NCBI GenBank assembly: GCA_003157235.1
Contig: PMJC01000215.1
Coordinates: 6,270-12,872, forward strand
Origin: Methanosarcina sp.
GTDB lineage: Archaea > Halobacteriota > Methanosarcinia > Methanosarcinales > Methanosarcinaceae
DNA: 6,603 bases
Direction of reading: 5' to 3'
A program made the position numbers and the translations under genes. Position 1 is the first letter of the stretch. The number at the start of each line of letters is the position of its first letter. Under the pieces are notes generated by a model. That model was not told where the DNA came from. It did not search any database and worked only from the letters and a program-made list of their open reading frames with translations. Shown in pieces: positions 1 to 4,934 of the stretch.

Positions 1-856
1 CCACATCGTCCTTTATGAACAACTCCTGGTTTTCGGTCCGTTCGGTATCCGAAAGGCCTGCATGGTAGGGAAGAGCTCTAAAACCTGCAAGATTCAACTT
101 TTTTGTAAGGGCTTCGACACTGTTTCTGCTTTGGCAATAGATAATACCAGCTTCATCGCTATGCGTATGCAAGTAATCAATAATCTCGGAAAAGGTCTCT
201 TTCTTTGGCCTAACCTCGTAGTAGAGGTTTTTTCGATTAAAGCTGGCCAAATATGGACCTTTCCCAGGAGATATAGAAAGGGTTAGCTGTGATACGATAT
301 CCTTTCGAACCCTTTCAGTTGCTGTAGCCGTAAGTGCGATAATTGGTATATCAGGAAAACCTGTCTCTGGATCTCGTAAAAGTTTAAGGTTCCTGTACTC
401 AGGCCGAAAATCATGTCCCCACTCAGAAATACAATGTGCCTCATCAATTGCAAAGAGACTTACTTTTCCTTTTTTTAGAAAAGCAAAAGTTCCGGGCATC
501 ATGAGCCTTTCAGGCGCAATATAAAGTATTTTCAACCTATTTTCAAGAAAAGCTTCTTTTACATCCCTGGATTCTCTAGCACTCTGGGTGCTGTTCAACA
601 GAGCTGCAGTAATTCCATTTGTTTCAAGTCCATCCACCTGGTCTTTCATTAAGGAAATCAGGGGAGAAACAACGACCGCAACTCCTTCCATCAGAAGGGC
701 AGGCAGCTGGTAGCAAATCGATTTGCCTCCTCCTGTAGGCATTATCACAAAAACATCTTTCTTTTCCAGAACATCTCTGATAATTTCCTCCTGCAAAGGG
801 CGAAAAGAAGTGTAGCCAAAATACTTGTGTAGAGCGGAATGCATTATGTCTGACAT
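1..856 (-). CDS. recQ: ATP-dependent DNA helicase RecQ, N-terminal part (3' end beyond the left edge)
   Basis: This is a superfamily 2, 3'-to-5' DNA helicase that unwinds recombination and repair intermediates. From the ATG at 856, 285 residues are visible before the window ends. The helicase motifs appear in order: motif 0 (F13 to Q22), Walker A MPTGGGKS (39-46), motif Ia VVSPLISLMKDQ (62-73), DEAH box (138-141) followed by the RecQ-specific aromatic loop CISEWGHDFRPEY (142-154), motif III ALTATAT (174-180), motif IV IIYCQSR (238-244) and the start of motif V YHAGL (264-268). The zinc-binding and winged-helix regions, and any HRDC domain, would lie off the left edge. The start is uncertain: the frame is open back to 946, ATG 856 and ATG 844 both lack a clear ribosome binding site, and TTG 895 is possible. 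No partner gene is adjacent. RecQ is common in bacteria and patchy in archaea, so old transfer is likely, but that is inference. Confidence 0.94.
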   Translation of the reverse strand, partial: MSDIMHSALHKYFGYTSFRPLQEEIIRDVLEKKDVFVIMPTGGGKSICYQLPALLMEGVAVVVSPLISLMKDQVDGLETNGITAALLNSTQSARESRDVKEAFLENRLKILYIAPERLMMPGTFAFLKKGKVSLFAIDEAHCISEWGHDFRPEYRNLKLLRDPETGFPDIPIIALTATATERVRKDIVSQLTLSISPGKGPYLASFNRKNLYYEVRPKKETFSEIIDYLHTHSDEAGIIYCQSRNSVEALTKKLNLAGFRALPYHAGLSDTERTENQELFIKDDV

Positions 857-957
857 AGAAGTCTTTGACTCAAGCTCATCTTTACTTGCCCTCAAGAGAT
901 CACAATCAGTGCTCGTTTTCGAATCCCCCTGATCTGCAGAGCATTGTTATAACGCTC

Positions 958-967
958 GAATATAACA
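958..967 (-). promoter_or_regulatory. recQ: Candidate TATA box for recQ
   Basis: Read on the minus strand this is GTTATATTC, about 25-30 bases before a predicted start of transcription near 935. That would give a leader of roughly 80 bases before the ATG at 856. A second TATA-like site, the palindrome GTTATAAC at 946-953, lies just downstream. The purine run AGGGGG (930-925) resembles a ribosome binding site but no usable start codon in the recQ frame follows it at normal spacing. Assignment rests on position and composition only. Confidence 0.3.
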
Positions 968-1460
968 TCTTGGAAAAAATACATAGAAATTGAATACGCG
1001 TATATGCTTTCATGGAAAATATTGTCCCAAATTCTATGTTTTATAATGACTACAACACTTACACAATATATACTTGGGTTCGAAATCCATAACTTGATGG
1101 TGTTTCAAGCTTATCATATTTAAGTTACATACATAAGGAATGAAAGTATTTAGTTATAAGCTCTCGATACATTATTCTTAATACTTCTCGGTATATTAAG
1201 ACTTAGAAAAAAAGCAGAATTTTTGAAGACAATTTTTGTAATCTATTCTTGTTCCTACTTGAATACCCTTGAAGTAGTTATGTTCTCGATTTATGATTCT
1301 TTAGGCCATGTTTTTCATTTATTAATGCAGTTTGAGAGTTCAAATTATGAATTTATAAAAATTAAAAATTTTTGTTATTTCCGGTGTTTTAAATTTATTA
1401 AAATCGCAGAATGTGGGAATCAGTGACGATTTTGTCCCAATAACAGAGGATATTAAGACC

Positions 1461-1528
1461 TATACTATATATTTGTTATAGTATCGGACTGCAGATACAA
1501 AAGTCTAAAATTATAGTTTATACTATAG
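1461..1528. repeat. Cluster of ACTATA/TATAGT inverted and direct repeats
   Basis: The nonamer TATACTATA occurs at 1461-1469 and again at 1519-1527. Inverted copies lie at 1477-1484 (TATAGTAT) and 1512-1517 (TATAGT). They make hairpins 1462-1469/1477-1484 (8 pairs, loop of 7) and 1512-1517/1522-1527 (6 pairs, loop of 4). A third hairpin, GTATC/GATAC (1481-1485 with 1494-1498), overlaps the first one's 3' arm, so those two cannot form together. The cluster lies about 330 bases before the DUF1805 gene. It could be an operator, a transcribed structured leader, or a remnant of a dispersed element. The repeats are directly visible; function is unknown. Confidence 0.55.
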
Positions 1529-1569
1529 CAAAAGAAATAAAAATAATTTAGATATAAAAAGTTTAGTAG

Positions 1570-1583
1570 CTAAAATATAAATA
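1570..1583 (+). promoter_or_regulatory. Candidate archaeal TATA box in the DUF1805 upstream region
   Basis: The sequence CTAAAATATAAATAC includes AAATATAAAT, a good match to an archaeal TATA box. Transcription would begin near 1603-1608, which is just ahead of the possible small or decayed reading frame at 1581-1832 and about 250 bases before the DUF1805 start. I see no better TATA box nearer that gene, so it may have a long leader or be co-transcribed with whatever lies at 1581-1832. Confidence 0.35.
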
Positions 1584-1832
1584 CGACAGAAAGCAAGAGG
1601 TTCACAGTATCCATTGGGATGTATCAAAGAGAATTTACTTGAAGATTTAATAGATTTCAGGCTTTGCCAGCTCTCCAAAAATCATGAAAAAAAGGTATTT
1701 GACATACGAAATCACAAAAGTTCCTGAGATCATTATGAAGATCAGGAATTCCAAAAGAGGTCGGAAGAAACGAGTAAGGCTGAGAATCTGAACTGCAAAA
1801 AATTGGAAATGCTGCTGAGTCCAAAAAGTTAA
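1581..1832. pseudogene. Unidentified decayed or small gene, interrupted reading frame
   Basis: I do not recognise this stretch. Its composition is visibly less AT-rich than the spacer to its left, and stops are sparse in three frames. On the plus strand one frame runs from 1581 to a TAA at 1830-1832 with a single in-frame TGA at 1725-1727; its product is hydrophilic (for example GCIKENLLEDLIDF just after a possible TTG start at 1614). A second plus frame gives a 35-residue very basic peptide from the ATG at 1684 to a TGA at 1789, ending SKRGRKKRVRLRI. On the minus strand a frame is open from 1850 to a TAA at 1647-1649 and reads like a membrane segment (LLEFLIFIMISGTFVISYV). That hydrophobicity may only be the antisense of Lys/Glu/Asn codons. 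A gene relic is the simplest reading; a real small protein remains possible. Confidence 0.3.
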
Positions 1833-1859
1833 TTTGGTTTGAAGCTTATTCTAAAAAAT

Positions 1860-2147
1860 ATGCTCATCGAACAAATTCAGCTTGAAAAGGGTTGCGCTCT
1901 TGGCCTCAACTTTGAGATGCAAAAATATACTCTACTGGTTATAAGGGCTGATAAAGGGTTCCTAATGTGCGGATACCTGAATATAAATGCTGCTGAGGAG
2001 TTAGGGGATACAGCAGCGAAGGTAAAAGGCGTGAAAAGCTTTGAAGATATGCTCAAAGCCCAGGTTGTAGAAGTAACTGAAATGGCCAGAGAACTTGGAG
2101 TCGAGCCAGGGATGACTGGCAGAGAAGCTCTGGATAAAATGTTTTGA
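1860..2147 (+). CDS. DUF1805 / YunC-family protein
   Basis: This is a 95-residue protein that I assign to the DUF1805 family, which includes Bacillus subtilis YunC and many methanogen proteins. The biochemical role of the family is not known to me. The family-like core is VIRADKGFLMCGYLN (27-41), containing the only central cysteine (C37), followed by the Ala/Gly/Asp-rich segment AAEELGDTAAKV (44-55), then GVKSFEDMLKAQVVEVT (57-73) and a C-terminal GMTGREALDKMF (84-95). It has no signal peptide or membrane segment, so it should be cytoplasmic. The ATG at 1860 is preferred over the in-frame TTG at 1839 because the family normally begins close to this point; neither has a clear ribosome binding site. 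It stands alone: 1 kb from recQ, and 406 bases from trmG10, with a poly-T run in between. Confidence 0.88.
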   Translation: MLIEQIQLEKGCALGLNFEMQKYTLLVIRADKGFLMCGYLNINAAEELGDTAAKVKGVKSFEDMLKAQVVEVTEMARELGVEPGMTGREALDKMF

Positions 2148-2196
2148 GGAAAAAAATACTTGAAAAATTGCTTTTAAGTACAACTTATTCACACCA

Positions 2197-2204
2197 TTTT
2201 TTTT
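2197..2204 (+). terminator. Poly-T terminator candidate after the DUF1805 gene
   Basis: A run of eight T residues begins 50 bases after the TGA stop. Archaeal RNA polymerase terminates at U-rich tracts without needing a stem-loop, so the run is suitable for ending the DUF1805 transcript. No obvious hairpin precedes it. Confidence 0.55.
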
Positions 2205-2235
2205 CAAATATACTGATTTTGGTCGTCCTTCACTA

Positions 2236-2263
2236 ATGATTAAGCTTTCATGATTAAGTTTCC
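2236..2263. repeat. Two-copy imperfect tandem repeat, period 14
   Basis: ATGATTAAGCTTTC is followed directly by ATGATTAAGTTTCC. The first nine bases are identical and the rest differ slightly. It probably arose by local slippage; there is no sign that it is functional. Confidence 0.6.
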
Positions 2264-2523
2264 AATGTAACGAATATTTGCGTTGTTCATTCACTGAAGC
2301 AAATTGTCTCTAACTAATCTCACGAAGATGCGAATACAAATTCAGGCAAAACGGAACTAAGTGCATTGTGAAAATTAAATCATCCAAATAATTGAGGAGA
2401 GCACTGATTTTACTTATTAAATAATTTTTTAGTAATTTCTTTCAAGTTTGGCAATTGCATTAAATTTTATGTATATTTCATTATATCTATCAAAGAATTA
2501 TATAATTTGAATATCATTCCAAG

Positions 2524-2533
2524 CTATATAAAT
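2524..2533 (+). promoter_or_regulatory. trmG10: TATA box of trmG10
   Basis: CTATATAAAT is a near-consensus archaeal TATA box. Its centre, about 2528, lies 25-26 bases before the ATG at 2554. Archaeal transcription usually begins about 26-27 bases from the TATA centre, so the first transcribed base should be at or next to the start codon. An alternative TATA-like site (TTATATAAT, 2498-2507) would give a leader of about 20 bases. No ribosome binding site precedes the ATG, which fits the leaderless reading. Confidence 0.6.
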
Positions 2534-2553
2534 CAGTATATTCCGGATTACAG

Positions 2554-3591
2554 ATGTTATACGCTTTTGAACTCTCTGGAGAGCATGAAGAATTACCAGC
2601 TGCTGAAGTTCTTGCTTGCCTCAAAATAGAGGAGCTTGATTTCCAGCCACATACCAAGGTTGACCAGTGCCTGGTGGTGGATATAGTAGGTAAAGTAGAG
2701 AATGTGGAAAAAATTCTTAAAGGTCCGATAACTGAAAGGCTCGCAATGACCCATCATATCCTGAAAGTTATAGGGATCACTGAAAACACCCTTGATGCGA
2801 TTCTTATACTTACAAACTCCTTTGAGTCCTCGTACTTTATAAAGGAAGGTCAAAGTTTTGTAGTTAGGGCAAAAAGTATTAAACATCACGTGAACTTTCC
2901 CAGCAATCTTCTGGAACCAAAAATCGGAGGATTTATCAATAGAAAGGGCTTTCAGGCGAACCTGACAAATCCTGATGTGGAATTTCGGTTGATCTTAAGT
3001 GGAAAGGCTGTTTTAGGAACGCTCATATCTTCCATCAACAGAAGTGCATATGAAGCCAGAAATCCCCAAAATAAACCCTTTTTCCATCCTGGAGTCCTTG
3101 TGCCCAGAGTAGCACGTGCTATTACAAATCTTTCCAAAATAAAACCTGGAGAGTTCTTTCTGGACCCTTTTTGTGGTACTGCTGGCATACTTATTGAGGC
3201 CGGAATTTTGGGAGCACGAGTTATAGGAATCGATGCCCAAGAAAACATTGTTAGGGGCGCCTGCATGAACCTTAGTGCCTTTGAGCTGAACTATACCTTG
3301 GTGAAAGGAGATGCCCGTATGATGCCGTTTAAGGACGGAACAATAAGCGCAATCGCGACTGATCCACCATATGGAAGGTCTGCAGCAATTCTTGCCGAAT
3401 CTTTAGAGGATCTTTATTCCTGTGCTCTTGAAGATATTCAACGTGTCCTGAAGCCAGGAGGTATTGCAGTTGTAGTCTCTGACAAGGATGCATCTGAATA
3501 CGGAAAACAGGTCGGACTTGAGGTCCTTGAAATTTATTTCCAGAGAGTACACAAAAGCCTTACTCGTAGAGTAACTATTTTTCAAAAATAG
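2554..3591 (+). CDS. trmG10: tRNA (guanine(10)-N2)-dimethyltransferase, archaeal Trm-G10 type
   Basis: The enzyme uses S-adenosylmethionine to methylate N2 of guanosine 10 in tRNA, first to m2G and then to m2,2G. The 345 residues match the usual length of this archaeal family. The N-terminal half (to about 150) is the THUMP-type tRNA-binding region, closing with NLTNPDVEFRLIL (136-148). A linker carries KPFFHPGVLVPRVARA (174-189). The Rossmann methyltransferase domain shows motif I FFLDPFCGTAGILIEAG (201-217), the acidic residue D227 of motif II in GIDAQEN, GDARMMPF (252-259), the catalytic motif IV DPPYG (270-274) typical of amino-group methylation of guanine, and the C-terminal HKSLTR (333-338). 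All key residues are present. The ATG is fixed by the close TATA box and the family's start. It converges with truA, another tRNA-modifying enzyme, but they are separately transcribed. Confidence 0.95.
   Translation: MLYAFELSGEHEELPAAEVLACLKIEELDFQPHTKVDQCLVVDIVGKVENVEKILKGPITERLAMTHHILKVIGITENTLDAILILTNSFESSYFIKEGQSFVVRAKSIKHHVNFPSNLLEPKIGGFINRKGFQANLTNPDVEFRLILSGKAVLGTLISSINRSAYEARNPQNKPFFHPGVLVPRVARAITNLSKIKPGEFFLDPFCGTAGILIEAGILGARVIGIDAQENIVRGACMNLSAFELNYTLVKGDARMMPFKDGTISAIATDPPYGRSAAILAESLEDLYSCALEDIQRVLKPGGIAVVVSDKDASEYGKQVGLEVLEIYFQRVHKSLTRRVTIFQK
3575..3591. terminator. Perfect 8-base inverted repeat over the trmG10 stop codon, possible bidirectional terminator
   Basis: CTATTTTT (3575-3582) and AAAAATAG (3584-3591) are perfect inverted copies around one base, and the right arm ends with the TAG stop of trmG10. 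Each strand therefore carries a T5 tract. On the minus strand it lies 49-65 bases past the truA stop, a sensible place to end that transcript. For trmG10 it is at the stop itself, so other T-containing sequence downstream may matter more. The palindrome is seen; the role is inferred. Confidence 0.4.
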
Positions 3592-3639
3592 ATGAAATAT
3601 TAGATATGAAATATGAAAAATTCTCTTTAAGGACATTTC

Positions 3640-4449
3640 TTATTCATGGGAAATCAGTTCATCTAGCACCTCAGCTATAACTCTATGTCTGAGAATAAGT
3701 TTCTTGTTTTGCAAACCAGCTCTCCTGATAGAATAATTATCTTCGATCCAATCTATTTTTTTTTCATAATTTATTTTCATCAGGGTTAGACCACAGGCAG
3801 GAGCTGGTTCAATTCCTTCTTCATAGATATCAGGATTTAGCATCTGGAGCAGCCAGTCATTATCATATAAACCTTTTCCGATCATTGAAAGTGCAGTTAC
3901 TATTTTTCGAACCATATTCCAAAGGAAACTATTTCCAACAATATCAATTTTTGTAACATCCCCGTCTACGCGAGCGTCAATCCTTAACAAGGTTCGAATT
4001 GTACTCTTTTCTCCACTGATTCTTGAAAAGTTCTCAAAATCGTGTCTCCCGATCAGTAATTTTGAAGCCTCACGAATCCTTGAAATATTGTATCCTTCCC
4101 CACTAATTATATAGCGATAGTGTCTTGAAATCGCGTCTCTTCTAGCATCAAAGTGGCTAGGTACCTCCGCGTGAGCCCAGGCCCAGATAGTTGGGAGAAG
4201 TGCGGAGTTTATGACCCTGGGAATTGCTAGATTTGTTTTGTCAGTATCAAAAGCTATGATCTGTTCGAAGGCATTAACTCCTGCATCTGTCCTGCCGGCG
4301 CAGGTATAATTAGCAGATTTGGGGCTTTCTATGATCTCTAGATTACGAAGTGCTTTGAAGAGCTCTCCTTCCACTGTCATGACATTGGGCTGGATCTGGG
4401 AGCCGTGAAATTCGGTGCCTATGTATGCAAGCTTTAAAGCGACCCTCAT
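3640..4449 (-). CDS. truA: tRNA pseudouridine synthase TruA
   Basis: TruA converts uridines at positions 38-40 of the tRNA anticodon stem-loop to pseudouridine. The 269-residue product fits the family. It shows the N-terminal YIGTEFHGSQIQP (9-21), the catalytic loop GRTDAGVNA (52-60) with nucleophile D55, FDARR (100-104), the active-site tyrosine region SRHYRY (108-113), GRHDFENF (134-141), SFLWNMVRKIV (174-184) and the C-terminal APACGLTL (216-223). The loop has Asn59 where many family members have His. The ATG at 4449 is supported by CGGAG (4460-4456) six bases upstream on the minus strand. Its 3' end faces that of trmG10 across 48 bases. Confidence 0.96.
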   Translation of the reverse strand: MRVALKLAYIGTEFHGSQIQPNVMTVEGELFKALRNLEIIESPKSANYTCAGRTDAGVNAFEQIIAFDTDKTNLAIPRVINSALLPTIWAWAHAEVPSHFDARRDAISRHYRYIISGEGYNISRIREASKLLIGRHDFENFSRISGEKSTIRTLLRIDARVDGDVTKIDIVGNSFLWNMVRKIVTALSMIGKGLYDNDWLLQMLNPDIYEEGIEPAPACGLTLMKINYEKKIDWIEDNYSIRRAGLQNKKLILRHRVIAEVLDELISHE

Positions 4450-4455
4450 ACCAAT

Positions 4456-4460
4456 CTCCG
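4456..4460 (-). promoter_or_regulatory. truA: Ribosome binding site of truA
   Basis: On the minus strand CGGAG is followed by six bases and the ATG. It is complementary to the CCUCC end of archaeal 16S rRNA and fixes the truA start. It is the clearest ribosome binding site in the window. Confidence 0.7.
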
Positions 4461-4480
4461 ATTACTTGACTTTTTCTTAT

Positions 4481-4735
4481 TTAATAGATTTCTCTTACAA
4501 TTATAAAGAATACTATATAAATACATCCAAAAAGGAACCGGACTGCAGGATGAAGAGATAGAGCATCATGAATCCACGAATCCCTACGGATGAGCAAGTC
4601 CTTTAGGAGAGACAGAAACTGTGGAGTAAGGGAGTTATATTGGAACTGTTTATGATGGCACAACTTCTGAGTCATCAAAAACTATGTTGAAAAATCAGCA
4701 AACCAGGAAGAAAAAGAGCATACAAGCAAATTAAA
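4481..4735. pseudogene. Unidentified interrupted reading frames between truA and purP
   Basis: I do not recognise this stretch. On the plus strand one frame runs from an ATG at 4550 (or 4568) to a TAA at 4733-4735, broken by TAG at 4559-4561, TAG at 4604-4606 and TGA at 4688-4690. Parts read like protein: MNPRIPTDEQVL (4568-4603), then ERQKLWSKGVILELF (4607-4651). On the minus strand the same codon phase gives a 64-residue frame, ATG 4675 to TAA 4481-4483, with a hydrophobic C-terminus (FLFGCIYIVFFIIV); that end coincides with the truA TATA box, which argues against a normal gene. The middle is richer in GC than its flanks. Options are a relic of an old gene or dispersed element, a small protein on either strand, or a non-coding RNA beginning near 4545. 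I favour a relic. Confidence 0.3.
4514..4521 (-). promoter_or_regulatory. truA: TATA box of truA
   Basis: On the minus strand this reads TTTATATA, a full match to the archaeal TATA consensus. Transcription should begin near 4491, leaving a leader of about 42 bases with the ribosome binding site near its end. The core is nearly symmetric and could in principle also serve plus-strand transcription beginning near 4545. Confidence 0.6.
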
Positions 4736-4853
4736 ATATTTGATTTTGAATAATTCCTTTCGATCCAGAGAAGTACCACGAAAATACCCCATTGTCTGCA
4801 ACTGGGTGTGCAACCACAACTTTGATTTATTATGGGTTAATATATGCACACTG

Positions 4854-4863
4854 TTATATATTT
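4854..4863 (+). promoter_or_regulatory. purP: Candidate TATA box of purP
   Basis: TTATATATTT is TATA-like and would start transcription near 4885, giving a leader of about 50 bases. A second candidate, TAAATATAAC (4884-4893), would start it near 4915 with a leader of about 20 bases. Upstream, GTGTGC (4806-4811) and GCACAC (4846-4851) form a spaced inverted repeat that could bind a regulator, though six bases is weak evidence. The stretch 4736-4853 otherwise holds nothing I can name. Confidence 0.4.
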
Positions 4864-4934
4864 ATGTAAAATTCAACCTTAATCTTAAATATAACATTGT
4901 ACATTCTAGTCTAAATTTTTCACTGGTAACAATC

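Larger units (their letters stand above)
947..1580. other. Long AT-rich spacer with no convincing gene
   Basis: I see no gene that I can support here. The stretch is strongly AT-rich with many stops in all frames. The one longer frame (1223-1426, plus) begins with TTG, lacks a ribosome binding site and has the F/I/Y/K-rich composition expected of translated AT-rich DNA. It holds several inverted repeats: ATACGCGTAT (994-1003), TCTTAATA/TATTAAGA (1176-1183 with 1194-1201, loop of 10), CTACTT/AAGTAG (1255-1260 with 1272-1277) and AAAAATTTTT (1364-1373). The nonamer TTGTCCCAA occurs twice (1022-1030 and 1432-1440). None of these is clearly tied to a gene. Confidence 0.6.
2148..2553. other. AT-rich spacer between the DUF1805 gene and trmG10
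   Basis: No supported gene lies here. The stretch contains the T8 terminator candidate, an imperfect tandem duplication (2236-2263), several further T runs (for example 2426-2431) and the trmG10 promoter at its right end. A minus-strand frame entering from 2294 and running back over the DUF1805 gene begins with GTG, lacks a ribosome binding site and continues antisense to a real gene, so it was left out. Confidence 0.6.

Noticed and set aside
1223..1426. 67-codon plus-strand frame in the recQ-DUF1805 spacer
   Set aside because: It has a TTG start, no ribosome binding site, and composition typical of translated AT-rich spacer.
1022..1440. Insertion element bounded by the two TTGTCCCAA copies
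   Set aside because: The copies are short direct repeats, with no transposase between them and no terminal inverted repeats.
1721..1748. Selenocysteine TGA with a SECIS-like hairpin
   Set aside because: Archaeal SECIS elements sit in untranslated regions, the stem lacks the expected internal GAA-A bulge as far as I can tell, and the likely lineage does not use selenocysteine.
2236..2263. Start of a CRISPR array or larger satellite
   Set aside because: Only two imperfect copies, with no spacers between them and no further units.
2001..2294. Minus-strand frame of 97 codons overlapping the DUF1805 gene
   Set aside because: It begins with GTG without a ribosome binding site and mostly runs antisense to a well-supported gene.
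4740..4934. N-terminal extension of purP from a TTG at 4740
   Set aside because: The extra 65 residues are AT-rich translation with no family similarity, cover the likely promoter, and the family start matches ATG 4935.
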